DNA of 12,510 nucleotides from Bacillota bacterium (GTDB lineage Bacteria; Bacillota; Clostridia; Christensenellales; SZUA-584). The notes beneath the pieces were generated by a model. That model did no database searches, had not been told where the DNA came from, and was given only the letters and a program-made list of their open reading frames with translations. Numbering within the stretch: position 1 is the first letter of the stretch; each line of letters starts with the position of its first letter. The position numbers and the translations under genes were made by a program. The stretch lies in the NCBI GenBank assembly GCA_023408075.1, contig JAEYKW010000040.1:1-12510 (forward strand). Direction: 5' to 3'. Shown here one piece after another: positions 1 through 7,434 of the stretch.

Positions 1-197
1 ATCTTTTGTTTAGATAATATGTGCTTTTAAAACGGTATTATACCAGCATAAAATGATGGTAAGTCATGCAAATCGCCCATTTTTATAATATGGTGATTAT
101 AGGACAAGGCAAAAGTGTTGTCAAGAAAAATAGACGTAAAAATCAAGCAACGCCAGCATATAAAACAGATTTTGAGATGGTCAAAAAATGTTTGGTT

Positions 198-227
198 TTG
201 CTAATTTCGTGCGTGTTATGCTATACT
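198..227 (+). promoter_or_regulatory. Candidate upstream promoter P1 of the serC operon
   Basis: TTGCTA at 198-203 and TATACT at 222-227 are separated by 18 bases. The -10 is preceded by TG with one base between (219-220), the extended -10 pattern. Transcription would start near 234 and give a leader of about 130 bases. It is weaker than P2 by consensus match. Confidence 0.4.
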
Positions 228-269
228 GACTGCATGAATAAAGAATAGAAACAGGTCGCGTAAAAGCGG

Positions 270-298
270 TTGATTTTGCGATATTTGCAGCATATAAT
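270..298 (+). promoter_or_regulatory. Candidate main promoter P2 of the serC operon
   Basis: TTGATT at 270-275 and a perfect TATAAT at 293-298 are separated by exactly 17 bases, a good sigma-A-type promoter. The start would fall near 305, leaving a leader of about 58 bases with the AGGAGG site at 352-357. Confidence 0.6.
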
Positions 299-362
299 GA
301 AGAAAAAGTTCGTTAATTTTTTAACAATGTTATAAAAATCTTGCATTTGTCAGGAGGTTCAT

Positions 363-1439
363 ATGAGGGTATATAATTTTTCTGCAGGTCCTGCGTGCCT
401 GCCCGAAGCCGTTTTAAAACAAGCGCAGGAAGAACTTGTTTACTACGGGAACAGCGGTATGTCGGTGATGGAGATGAGCCATCGAAGCGCTGATTACGAA
501 GCCATCATCGGCAGGGCCGAAAAGGACTTAAGGGAACTGATGGCGATTCCCGATAACTACAAGGTGCTCTTTTTGCAGGGCGGTGCATCAATGCAGTTTT
601 CCATGGTGCCCATCAACCTGATGACCACACACAAGCGCGCGTACTACTTAAAGACGGGCATGTTCGCCAAAAAAGCAATTGCCGAAGCGAAAAAGGTGGG
701 CGAAGTCATCATACCGGTTTCTTCTGAGGATAAGACCTTTTCGTATATTCCCGAGACAACACCCGACATGTTTGAGCAGAGCGCAGACTATGTGCATATC
801 ACGTCCAATAACACGATATACGGCACGCGCTTTACGAAGGTACCCGATGTGAACGGGTTGCCCCTCGTGAGTGATATGAGCTCTTACATACTTTCGGAGT
901 CGATAAACGTCAGCGATTATGGCCTCATTTATGCGGGCGCACAGAAAAATATCGGCCCCGCAGGCGTCACCGTGGTCATCGTGCGCGAGGACCTCATTGG
1001 CAAAGCGCCCGAAAACACGCCGTCGATGCTCGATTATAAAGTGATGGCGGACAACGACTCAATGTACAATACACCCCCGACTTACGGCATTTATATCGCG
1101 GGTCTTGTGTTTGCGCATTTAATTAAGGAAGGCGGCGTGCCGGCGATGCAGCAGCGCAACGAGGAAAAGGCGGCACTGCTTTACGATTATCTTGATTCAT
1201 CGTCGCTGTTTAAGCCCACCGCACAGAAGGAGTTCCGCTCGCTGATGAACGTGACGTTTGTGACGGGTGACGAGGCGCTCGATAAGAAATTCGTTTCCGA
1301 AGCCAAGGCGCGGGGCATCGTCAACATCAAGGGGCATAGAAGCGTAGGCGGCATGAGAGCCAGCATTTACAACGCAATGCCCTACGATGGCGTGAAGACT
1401 TTGGTTGAATTGATGAAGGAATTCGAAAAGAACGCGTAA
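363..1439 (+). CDS. serC: Phosphoserine aminotransferase
   Basis: This PLP-dependent class V aminotransferase converts 3-phosphohydroxypyruvate and glutamate to O-phosphoserine and 2-oxoglutarate, the second step of cytosolic serine synthesis. The 358-residue length is normal for SerC. The protein opens with the family signature NFSAGPACLP (residues 5-14), has SHRS at 39-42, the substrate/cofactor segment SNNTIYGT at 148-155, SDMSS at 170-174 and the Schiff-base lysine K195 in GAQKNIGPAG. The ATG at 363 sits five bases after a perfect AGGAGG (352-357). It is the first gene of an operon with serA, which begins 23 bases after its stop; the two consecutive pathway genes confirm the assignment. 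Two candidate promoters lie upstream. Nothing is missing or broken. Confidence 0.97.
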   Translation: MRVYNFSAGPACLPEAVLKQAQEELVYYGNSGMSVMEMSHRSADYEAIIGRAEKDLRELMAIPDNYKVLFLQGGASMQFSMVPINLMTTHKRAYYLKTGMFAKKAIAEAKKVGEVIIPVSSEDKTFSYIPETTPDMFEQSADYVHITSNNTIYGTRFTKVPDVNGLPLVSDMSSYILSESINVSDYGLIYAGAQKNIGPAGVTVVIVREDLIGKAPENTPSMLDYKVMADNDSMYNTPPTYGIYIAGLVFAHLIKEGGVPAMQQRNEEKAALLYDYLDSSSLFKPTAQKEFRSLMNVTFVTGDEALDKKFVSEAKARGIVNIKGHRSVGGMRASIYNAMPYDGVKTLVELMKEFEKNA

Positions 1440-1462
1440 TGAAAGCTTAAGGAGCGAATAAT

Positions 1463-2632
1463 ATGTTTAAAATCAAAAAGCTTAATTCGATTTCGAATGT
1501 GGTGTATGAGTATTTAACGCGAGATAAATACGAGATCAGTGAAGATGTCAGCGACTACGATGCGATACTCGTGAGATCCGCCAAATGCCACGACCTTGAC
1601 ATGCCCGAAAGTCTGCTTGCGATTGCGAGAGCGGGTGCGGGGGTCAACAACATTCCCGTTGACGAATGCGCAAAAAAGGGCATCGTGGTGTTCAATACGC
1701 CGGGCGCCAACGCCAACGGTGTGAAAGAGCTCGTTCTGGCAGGCATGCTGATTGCCAGCCGCCACATTATTGAGGCCAGCGAATGGGTGAAGACGCTCAA
1801 AGGCAAGGGCGACGATGTGCTGCCGCTGGTGGAGAAGGGCAAGAATCAGTTTGTGGGGCCCGAAATTGAGGGCAAAACGCTCGGCGTGATCGGTCTTGGC
1901 GCAATCGGCGTAATGGTGGCCAATGCCGCAAGGTCTCTCGGGATGCACGTGATTGGCTACGATCCTTACATATCGATCGAATCCGCATGGGGCCTCGATC
2001 ACGATGTGCAGCACGCAATCAGCCTGGACAGTGTGCTGTTAAATGCGGATTATATCACGCTGCATATTCCGCTTATGGACCAGACGAAGAGCTTTATAGG
2101 GTCGGCGGAGATGGCCAAAATGAAGAATAACGTGGTTTTGCTGAACTTTGCGAGAAACGGACTGATTGACTACAGCGCGCTGTACGACGCGCTCGACAGC
2201 AAAAAGATCAGCTGCTATGTGACGGATTTCCCCAATGAGAAGCTTTTGACGTATGACAACGTGATCAACATCCCGCATCTTGGCGCATCGACCCCCGAAT
2301 CTGAAGAAAACTGCGCCGTGATGGCCGCTTCGGAGCTCAGAGATTATCTTGAAATGGGCAAGATCGTCAACTCGGTCAATATGCCGGCGGCCGTGCTGCC
2401 GTTTACAGGCAAGTTCCGCGTGGCCGTGATTCACAGCAACGTGACCGGTATGGTCGGACAGATCACCGCGCTGCTTGCCGAATCGGGTGCGAACATCACG
2501 GACATGGTCAACAAATCGAAAGGCGAGATCGCTTACACCGTGATCAACCTTGATGAGAACGTGGATGCGCATACGATTGAGAAAATCAAGGCTGTGGGCA
2601 GCGTGATCCGCGTGCGGACGTTCGAAAAATAA
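1463..2632 (+). CDS. serA: D-3-phosphoglycerate dehydrogenase with ACT domain
   Basis: This NAD-dependent enzyme oxidises 3-phosphoglycerate to 3-phosphohydroxypyruvate, the first step of serine synthesis and the source of the SerC substrate. At 389 residues it has a D-2-hydroxyacid dehydrogenase core (about 1-310) and a C-terminal ACT domain (about 318-389), the usual site of serine feedback inhibition. Visible motifs are the ARAGAGVNNIPV segment (55-66), the NAD-binding glycines GLGAIG (144-149), and the catalytic set R231 (FARNG), E259 and H272 (PHLGAST). The Glu lies in TDFPNEK rather than the common DVFxxEP form, a variation, not a loss. It lacks the extra intervening domain of the longest SerA type. 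AAGGAG lies eight bases before the ATG. It is co-transcribed with serC and the cyclophilin gene. Confidence 0.95.
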   Translation: MFKIKKLNSISNVVYEYLTRDKYEISEDVSDYDAILVRSAKCHDLDMPESLLAIARAGAGVNNIPVDECAKKGIVVFNTPGANANGVKELVLAGMLIASRHIIEASEWVKTLKGKGDDVLPLVEKGKNQFVGPEIEGKTLGVIGLGAIGVMVANAARSLGMHVIGYDPYISIESAWGLDHDVQHAISLDSVLLNADYITLHIPLMDQTKSFIGSAEMAKMKNNVVLLNFARNGLIDYSALYDALDSKKISCYVTDFPNEKLLTYDNVINIPHLGASTPESEENCAVMAASELRDYLEMGKIVNSVNMPAAVLPFTGKFRVAVIHSNVTGMVGQITALLAESGANITDMVNKSKGEIAYTVINLDENVDAHTIEKIKAVGSVIRVRTFEK

Positions 2633-2654
2633 CATTACAAAAGAAGAGGTATTC

Positions 2655-3158
2655 ATGGTCATCATTGAAATGGCAGACGGAAAAAAGATTACGGTGGAGA
2701 TGCTGCCCGAGCATGCGCCGAACACGGTGAAGAACTTTAAAAGCCTTGTGAAGCAGGGCTATTACGACGGACTCATTTTTCACCGCGTAATCAGCGGGTT
2801 TATGATTCAGGGAGGGTGCCCCAAAGGCAGCGGCACGGGCGGCCCCGGTTACGCGATAAAGGGTGAGTTTGCGGGCAACGGCGTGGATAACACGCTGAGC
2901 CACCAGCGCGGCGTGATATCGATGGCGCGCTCGGCGGCGATGAACTCGGCGGGCAGCCAGTTCTTCATCTGTCACGCGGACGCTAAGTTCCTTGATAAGC
3001 AGTATGCGGCGTTTGGCCGTGTGACGGAGGGCATGGATGTGGTGGACGCGATTGCGGCGACCGAGACGAACCCCTCCGACAGGCCGCTCGCGCCTCAGGT
3101 GATGAAGAGCGTGACGCTCACCGAAGACGAGACGGTGGAAGAACCGGAGAAGATGTAA
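2655..3158 (+). CDS. ppiB: Cyclophilin-type peptidyl-prolyl cis-trans isomerase
   Basis: A single-domain cyclophilin of 167 residues that accelerates cis-trans isomerisation of X-Pro bonds during protein folding. The family hallmarks are present: APNTVKNF near the start (21-28), IFHRVISGFMIQGG (41-54) with catalytic R44, and AGSQFFI (99-105). There is no signal peptide or lipobox, so it should act in the cytoplasm. A short acidic tail (about 157-165) extends past the domain. Its start lies 22 bases after serA with an AGAGG-like site, and a strong terminator begins 16 bases after its stop, so it is the last gene of the serC-serA transcript. A functional link to serine synthesis is not evident; co-expression is all the sequence supports. 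Confidence 0.94.
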   Translation: MVIIEMADGKKITVEMLPEHAPNTVKNFKSLVKQGYYDGLIFHRVISGFMIQGGCPKGSGTGGPGYAIKGEFAGNGVDNTLSHQRGVISMARSAAMNSAGSQFFICHADAKFLDKQYAAFGRVTEGMDVVDAIAATETNPSDRPLAPQVMKSVTLTEDETVEEPEKM

Positions 3159-3173
3159 GCTGAATAACGACAG

Positions 3174-3218
3174 GGGAGTGTGAGATCGCCAGAAAATCTC
3201 GCGCTCCCTTTTTGTTTT
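3174..3218 (+). terminator. Rho-independent terminator of the serC-serA-ppiB operon
   Basis: GGGAGTGTGAGAT (3174-3186) pairs with ATCTCGCGCTCCC (3196-3208) over 13 pairs, two of them G-U, around a nine-base loop. A run of five T (3209-3213), then G and four T, follows. Confidence 0.88.
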
Positions 3219-3287
3219 AAAGAGTTGACCGGAACAAATCGGCGGCTGTCTGAGTCATATATTCAGCGGATAAATGAAAGGAGTCTT

Positions 3288-3752
3288 ATGATGAAGTCAA
3301 TTATAGGGATCATTTTAACGGCGGTATTGACACTTGCGCTCGCAGCGTGCGCGCCGAAAATCGACGTGGACAGTCTTGAAAAATCGGAATACGAGGATAT
3401 AGCCGATACAGGCATCACCATGAGCATAAAAGAAGATACCGTGACCACAAAGACAGAATCGCTCACAATCGAATACACAAACGGCACGGATATTGAATAT
3501 GTGTTCGGTTTAGAGCCGCATCTCGAAATTCAAAATGAGGAAACATGGTACGTTATACCCGTCAGGCAAGATGCCGCATGGAATGATATCGGGTTCATAC
3601 TGCCGCCAAACGGCACAAGTCAGGAAGATTTTTCTCTTGAACATTTCTATGAGGGACTGATACCCGGCCATTACCGTGTGATTAAAACGCTGTATGCGGA
3701 CGGCAATGGTGTGGCCGCGGCGGTTGAGTTTGATATATCCGACAGCGTATGA
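3288..3752 (+). CDS. Small lipoprotein with a bacterial Ig-like (Big_14-type) domain
   Basis: The reading frame is open from 3180, but that start lies inside the preceding terminator. ATG 3288 (or 3291) follows a GGAG site at 3280-3283 and opens directly into a lipoprotein signal peptide. Residues 1-20 are a short basic start and hydrophobic stretch ending in the lipobox LAAC with C21 as the lipidated residue, so the 154-residue product should be anchored on the outer face of the membrane. The rest, from about 38 on, resembles the bacterial immunoglobulin-like family PF20251: alternating beta strands, a TIEYTNGT segment, a WYVIPV strand, LPPNGTSQEDFSL, and LIPGHYRVIKTLY near the end. The family is common in Clostridia and has no defined activity. 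I recognised it by resemblance only. It appears monocistronic. Confidence 0.8.
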   Translation: MMKSIIGIILTAVLTLALAACAPKIDVDSLEKSEYEDIADTGITMSIKEDTVTTKTESLTIEYTNGTDIEYVFGLEPHLEIQNEETWYVIPVRQDAAWNDIGFILPPNGTSQEDFSLEHFYEGLIPGHYRVIKTLYADGNGVAAAVEFDISDSV

Positions 3753-3770
3753 AAAATTAACGATGACGAT

Positions 3771-4002
3771 CATTCAGTCCGCTCTGTAGTGGGCAAGCGC
3801 AACGAGTGAAGACTGTGGCAACGTAACGGCATAACACACAGATTTTTATCCACTTCGTAGTTGTCCGGCAAAAGCCGTCCGCAGGATGACTGTCAATACC
3901 AAGACAGTTTGAACATGAATTGTGGCAGCGCATTGAAATCCCATGTTGTAAGGGTTTTGCCGTGGGATGCTTCAGTCGCTGCGCTCTTCAGCATGACATA
4001 AG
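3771..4002. repeat. Repeat copy A in the spacer before ychF
   Basis: First of two diverged direct copies. Segments shared with copy B include CGGCATAACA followed by CAGATT and ATCCACTTCGTAG (about 3825-3860 here, 4098-4134 in B), then GGGATGCTTCAGTCGCT, GCTCTT and CAGCATGACAT up to about 4002. The two copies differ in length and middle sequence. Each is followed by an AATCCCCGA (4031-4039 and 4263-4271), so the duplication may extend that far. This copy looks more degraded because its outer inverted repeats are not intact. It holds no gene. Confidence 0.65.
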
Positions 4003-4053
4003 CAGGAGAGGTTCATTCGAGCCAAAATACAATCCCCGATAGCAGCAAATCCG

Positions 4054-4244
4054 GTCATTCTGAGAGAACGCAGTGAGCGAAGAATCTGAAACGATATGAC
4101 GGCATAACAATACAGATTCTCATCCACTTCGTAGTCGGTCGATGAATGCTGTCTTCAGAATGACTGAAAAAAACTGAACCCCCATATATAAAGCGTTTTA
4201 TCATGGGATGCTTCAGTCGCTACGCTCTTTCAGCATGACATTAG
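4054..4244. repeat. Repeat copy B with nested inverted repeats (REP/MITE-like)
   Basis: The outer arms GTCATTCTGA (4054-4063) and TCAGAATGAC (4155-4164) are perfect 10-base inverted repeats. Inside them AGAATCTG (4081-4088) and CAGATTCT (4113-4120) form a second perfect pair, giving a 111-base palindromic core. The tail (4205-4244) carries GGGATGCTTCAGTCGCT and CAGCATGACATT as in copy A. Sequences of the type GTCATTCTGAG...GAAGAATCT are frequent dispersed intergenic repeats in many bacterial genomes. No reading frame is present, so any mobility would depend on proteins supplied elsewhere. Confidence 0.7.
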
Positions 4245-4262
4245 TGAAAGACACTAATAATT

Positions 4263-4293
4263 AATCCCCGACGACAAAGTATCATCGGGGATT
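4263..4293 (-). terminator. Terminator hairpin downstream of ychF
   Basis: AATCCCCGA (4263-4271) and TCGGGGATT (4285-4293) are perfect complements. Read on the minus strand the stem extends to about 12 pairs with one G-U around a seven-base loop, followed by AATTATTAG, only a weak T tract. It lies 38 bases beyond the ychF stop. It may also stop plus-strand transcripts from the lipoprotein gene. Confidence 0.6.
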
Positions 4294-4330
4294 CTGTTCA
4301 TTTTATGAGAAGATAACAGCGAAGCTTCGA

Positions 4331-5431
4331 TTAAACGTTAAACTTAAACAGCGTCACATCGCCGTCGTTCATCACGTATTCCTTGCCCTCCTGGCGCACC
4401 AGCCCTTTGGCCTTGGCCGCCGCCATATCGCCGCACGCCTTCAAATCGTCAAACGCGACGATCTCCGCGCGGATAAACCCGCGCTCAAAATCGCTGTGGA
4501 TTTTGCCTGCCGCGCCGGGCGCCTTGGTGCCGTGCACAATCGTCCATGCGCGTACTTCCTTTTCGCCCGCCGTCAGATAGCTGATCAGGTTTAAGAGCTT
4601 GTAGCTTTTCTGCACGAGCGCGTCGAGCCCGCTCTGCTTGATGCCAAGCTCCTCCAAAAACAGATGCCGTTCCTCGGATGAGAGCGACGAAAGCTCTTCT
4701 TCAATCTTCGCGCAGATCACCATGACCTCCGCGCCCTGCGTTTTGGCGATGTCCGCCAGCGCCGCCACCTGCGGGCTCGCGTACGGGTCGCTCTGCGTGG
4801 CGTCCTCTTCCGATATATTGGCGGCGTAGAGCATCGGCTTGTCGGTCAGCAAAAACAGCTCGCCGACAAGCGCGCGTTGCGCGTCGTCAAGGTTCATGCC
4901 CGTCACGAAAATGCCCTTTTCGAGATTCTCTTTCACAAAGCGCAGCGTCTCGCATTCAATCGCATATTTTTTGTCGCCCGACTTGATCATCTTTTCGCTG
5001 CGCATCAGGCGCTTTTCCACCGTTTCGATGTCGGCGAATATCAGCTCGAAATTGATCGTTTCGGCATCGCGCGCGCTGCCGATGCTGCCGTCCACATGCG
5101 TCACGTCGTCGTCTTCAAAGCAGCGCACCACGTGCAGTATCGCATCGACCTCGCGGATATGCGCGAGGAATTTATTGCCGAGGCCCTCGCCGCGGCTCGC
5201 ACCCTTCACAAGCCCCGCGATATCCACAAACTCGATCACTGCGGGTGTGAACTTGGCCGGATGGTAGAGCCCCGCGAGAAAATCCATGCGTGCGTCCGGC
5301 ACAGCAACAACGCCCACGTTGGGGTCGATCGTACAGAACGGATAGTTTTCGCTCGCGGCACCCGCGCCCGTCAGCGCGTTGAACAACGAAGATTTGCCCA
5401 CATTGGGCAGCCCGACAATGCCTAACTTCAT
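4331..5431 (-). CDS. ychF: Redox-regulated ATPase YchF (Obg-like ATPase, OLA1 family)
   Basis: This universally conserved P-loop NTPase binds ribosomes and, unlike most of its superfamily, prefers ATP. The frame is open further upstream, but the true start is the ATG at 5431: the protein then begins MKLGIVGLPNVGKSS, a GAGG site lies six bases before it, and the 366-residue length is normal for YchF. Visible elements are Walker A/G1 GLPNVGKSS (7-15), G3 DIAGLVKGASRGEGLG (70-85), and NISE (205-208) in place of the GTPase NKxD, which explains ATP preference. The C-terminal TGS domain (about 280-364) contains RAWTIVHGTKAP and ends in LFKFNV. The gene stands alone with its own promoter and terminator, divergent from the AraC-type regulator. 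Confidence 0.96.
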   Translation of the reverse strand: MKLGIVGLPNVGKSSLFNALTGAGAASENYPFCTIDPNVGVVAVPDARMDFLAGLYHPAKFTPAVIEFVDIAGLVKGASRGEGLGNKFLAHIREVDAILHVVRCFEDDDVTHVDGSIGSARDAETINFELIFADIETVEKRLMRSEKMIKSGDKKYAIECETLRFVKENLEKGIFVTGMNLDDAQRALVGELFLLTDKPMLYAANISEEDATQSDPYASPQVAALADIAKTQGAEVMVICAKIEEELSSLSSEERHLFLEELGIKQSGLDALVQKSYKLLNLISYLTAGEKEVRAWTIVHGTKAPGAAGKIHSDFERGFIRAEIVAFDDLKACGDMAAAKAKGLVRQEGKEYVMNDGDVTLFKFNV

Positions 5432-5461
5432 GTTAACCTCGTTACAATTTGATTTCACGTC

Positions 5462-5491
5462 ATTATAGCGCGGGAAGGGGAAGAAAAGCAA
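5462..5491 (-). promoter_or_regulatory. Promoter of ychF
   Basis: On the minus strand TTGCTT (5491-5486) and a perfect TATAAT (5467-5462) are 18 bases apart. Transcription would start near 5455, about 24 bases before the ATG at 5431. Confidence 0.65.
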
Positions 5492-5582
5492 CAACGGGCG
5501 TACTGCGAATGTGCTAAAAGGTGCTGTCAGCGCATGTCGGCTGAAGATATAAATTTGCCGAGCATAAAAGGCCGCTGGCAGA

Positions 5583-5611
5583 TTGACAGCAGATTTCGCG
5601 CGAACGATAAT
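5583..5611 (+). promoter_or_regulatory. Promoter of the AraC-family regulator gene
   Basis: A perfect TTGACA (5583-5588) and GATAAT (5606-5611) are separated by 17 bases. Transcription would start near 5618. It lies inside the longest possible open frame (from 5534), which argues that translation really begins at 5648. Confidence 0.65.
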
Positions 5612-5647
5612 GAATACAGAGACCATCTCCCAATCCGGAGGTCATCT

Positions 5648-6418
5648 ATGAACGTCATATTTACATATGAAAACGGTATGGGTGCGGTGACAAATACCGT
5701 GAAAGCCAGCACCCACAAGCATTGGATGCTGCAGCTGTTCTTAAGCGCCGACGGGCCGCTTGATATGGCTGTGGAGGGAAAGAGCGTGGACTGCACAGGT
5801 ATTGTTGTCGATATGGACACGGTGCATCAGTTCAACGCCATCGGCAGGACGCATTTTACGATGCTGATTAACCCCGTCTCCGTGCTCGGCAGGCAGCTGC
5901 ACAGCCGCTTTATCAACAGACGTCTGTTTTATGCGCTGCCGCAAAGGCTCGCGGAGGCGCTGCAAAGCGGTCTTAACGAACTGATCGATTCTCTATCGCC
6001 GGATTCGCTCGGCATATTTATCGCAGAAATCCATCGGTATTTCAACACCGCCGTAACCGCCGTGCCGTTTGATGAGCGGGTGGAAAGCGTGATCAGGCTT
6101 ATGGAGGCGTGCGATTGTGATGAAAAGAACCGCATGGAGCATCTGGCGGCGGAGGCCTGTCTCTCGCCGAGCCGTCTTGCGCATCTGTTTAAAGAGGAAA
6201 CGGATGTGCCGCTCAAAAGCTACATGGTGCTGCACGAGCTGCAAAAGGCGTACGCCGTGCTGGCTGAAGGCGGCAGCGTGACGGCGGCGGCCATGACGGC
6301 GGGGTTCGATTCTCCGTCGCATCTTGCGTATACGAACAGAAAGATGACGGGGATGTCCGCAAGCGGTATTATTAAGAACAGCGAGTTTTTGAAAGTGACA
6401 TTGCCGACGGAATGGTAA
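5648..6418 (+). CDS. AraC-family transcriptional regulator
   Basis: A 256-residue DNA-binding regulator. The frame is open from 5534, but ATG 5648 is preferred because a CGGAGG site ends six bases before it and a good promoter sits just upstream. The N-terminal part (about 1-135) looks like a small cupin-type sensor domain: THKHWMLQLFLS (22-33) and VVDMDTVHQF (53-62) are typical of ligand-binding AraC proteins. The C-terminal part (about 143-245) carries the two helix-turn-helix motifs, the first around HLAAEACLSPSRLAHLFKEE (165-184), the second around VTAAAMTAGFDSPSHLAYTN (211-230). The second departs from the usual SHFSRVFKK text but keeps the GF.S.SHL core. The inducer is unknown. The transglutaminase-like gene starts 25 bases downstream and is its most obvious candidate target. 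Confidence 0.88.
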   Translation: MNVIFTYENGMGAVTNTVKASTHKHWMLQLFLSADGPLDMAVEGKSVDCTGIVVDMDTVHQFNAIGRTHFTMLINPVSVLGRQLHSRFINRRLFYALPQRLAEALQSGLNELIDSLSPDSLGIFIAEIHRYFNTAVTAVPFDERVESVIRLMEACDCDEKNRMEHLAAEACLSPSRLAHLFKEETDVPLKSYMVLHELQKAYAVLAEGGSVTAAAMTAGFDSPSHLAYTNRKMTGMSASGIIKNSEFLKVTLPTEW

Positions 6419-6421
6419 GGT

Positions 6422-6440
6422 ATAGCCAAAAGGAGGCTAT
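6422..6440 (+). promoter_or_regulatory. Ribosome binding site inside a small hairpin
   Basis: ATAGCC (6422-6427) and GGCTAT (6435-6440) are perfect 6-base complements with AAAAGGA between them, so the AAAGGAGG site for the gene at 6444 lies in the loop and 3' arm. It might modulate translation, but a 6-pair stem could arise by chance. Confidence 0.3.
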
Positions 6441-6443
6441 GCC

Positions 6444-7139
6444 ATGACACACTATTTGCAAGACACACGCATGCTCGATTATGAGCGTGCCATGATCCAC
6501 GAGTTAGTCCGGCGCAGAGGCTGGAACGACATGGATGACTACCATAAGATATTGAATATCTACAATTATGTCCGCGACGAGATACGTTTCGGATACAACA
6601 CGGACGATACAATTCCGGCATCAAAGGTGCTCAGCGACGGATACGGGCAGTGCAACACAAAAACAACGCTGTTTATGGCGCTGCTGCGGGCGGCGGGAAT
6701 ACCGTGCCGCGCTCACGGCTTTATTATCCATAAGGGTCTGCAGAGAGGCGCAATGCCCGAATGGGTGTATAAGCTGTCTCCCGATGATCTGGTGCACAGC
6801 TGGGCCGAGGTTTATTACGATGGCGTTTGGTACGATATGGAGGGGCTCATACTCGATAAACCGTATTTGGAAAAGCTCCAGCAGAAATTCTCCGATTGCA
6901 GCGGCGGTTTCTGCGGTTATGGCGTATCCACGGACGATCTTAATAACCCGCCGATCGACTGGAACGCAAACAACACCTATATTCAAAAGAATGACATCAA
7001 GCAGGATCTTGGCGTGTACGATAGCCCGGATGACCTGTTTGCGCAGCACGCGCAGCAGCTGAGCCGTATCAAAAAGCTGTTTTTCCGGCACCTCGCAAGG
7101 CACGCCATGAACAGATGCGTGAAATGGATACGCGGATAG
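6444..7139 (+). CDS. Transglutaminase-like domain protein, cytoplasmic
   Basis: A 231-residue protein with the transglutaminase/papain-like core. The catalytic triad is visible: C70 in DGYGQCNTKT (65-74), H118 in LVHSWAEVYYDG (116-127), and D131 in WYDMEG (129-134). The segment YNYVRDEIRFGYNTDD (40-55) leads into the core as in many bacterial members, which act as cysteine peptidases or amide-modifying enzymes. There is no signal peptide or membrane segment, so it should stay in the cytoplasm. The C-terminal 90 residues include a cysteine- and glycine-rich turn DCSGGFCGYG (151-160) and a basic last helix. The start is ATG 6444 after AAAGGAGG. It probably shares a transcript with the AraC-type gene. 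The substrate cannot be told from the sequence. Confidence 0.85.
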   Translation: MTHYLQDTRMLDYERAMIHELVRRRGWNDMDDYHKILNIYNYVRDEIRFGYNTDDTIPASKVLSDGYGQCNTKTTLFMALLRAAGIPCRAHGFIIHKGLQRGAMPEWVYKLSPDDLVHSWAEVYYDGVWYDMEGLILDKPYLEKLQQKFSDCSGGFCGYGVSTDDLNNPPIDWNANNTYIQKNDIKQDLGVYDSPDDLFAQHAQQLSRIKKLFFRHLARHAMNRCVKWIRG

Positions 7140-7434
7140 CTGGTGCTTTCGACAATGGGTACGATGTCAGCAGCTTAAAGCCTTTCGGCCTGCTGAAAGA
7201 TAAGTCTGTGAATCTTATACGCTTCTTGTCGAGGACTATCGCGACGGATTGATTGGGCTTGAGGCAATGACCGGTTTTATTTATCTCTCTGGTCATCTCG
7301 CGGTGACAGTTCCAAACCGTCTCCGCAGGATAGAGTCGTCCGGTGTTGCGATAAGCGGCTTTAGCACCCTGAGCCTTTCGGTGTACGGAAGGCTTTTTCT
7401 TGTGATTGTATGCCGGTCCAGGATAATTTTGCGG
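7140..7434 (+). other. Gene-free stretch, possibly remains of a decayed gene
   Basis: No full-length gene fits here. Short plausible protein-like stretches appear in different frames on the plus strand: AFDNGYDVSSLKPFGLLKDK (from about 7144), YTLLVEDYRDGLIGLEAMTG (about 7217-7276), and MPVQDNFAVVNADEWV ending in a stop at about 7458. They are interrupted by stops and frame changes, which is how a pseudogene would look, but I cannot name a parent family. The open frame 7249-7440 has no ribosome binding site and is not called as a gene. No tRNA or recognised riboswitch was seen. Confidence 0.3.

Larger units (their letters stand above)
1..362. other. AT-rich leader without a convincing gene
   Basis: This stretch before serC is visibly richer in A+T than the genes. 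The only small reading frame (66-248) has no ribosome binding site and a composition unlike the neighbouring genes, so I do not call it. It contains two candidate promoters for the serine operon (annotated separately), a short palindrome GGTATTATACC at 34-44, and a small inverted repeat GTTAA/TTAAC at about 312-325. Read on the minus strand, 46-37 gives TGGTATAAT, an extended -10 box that could belong to a gene transcribed leftward out of the window, but no good -35 accompanies it. No T-box or known riboswitch pattern was recognised. Confidence 0.5.

Noticed and set aside
66..248. 60-codon open frame ahead of serC
   Set aside because: No ribosome binding site, no recognisable protein features, and it runs across the P1 promoter; the composition is that of an AT-rich spacer.
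3225..3263. TTGACC as -35 of a promoter for the lipoprotein gene
   Set aside because: The nearest good -10 (TATATT at 3258) is 27 bases away, too far for a normal promoter.
3771..4244. CRISPR array
   Set aside because: Only two long, diverged copies with internal palindromes; no short regularly spaced repeats and no cas genes.
4383..5425. Plus-strand open frames opposite ychF
   Set aside because: They are antisense shadows of a highly conserved gene and have no family features or ribosome binding sites.
5432..5626. Longer N terminus for YchF
   Set aside because: The extra 65 codons precede the invariant MKLGIVGLPNVGKSS start, cross the ychF promoter, and would make the protein longer than its family.
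5534..5647. Longer N terminus for the AraC-type regulator
   Set aside because: A strong TTGACA/GATAAT promoter lies inside it, and the internal ATG at 5648 has a good ribosome binding site.
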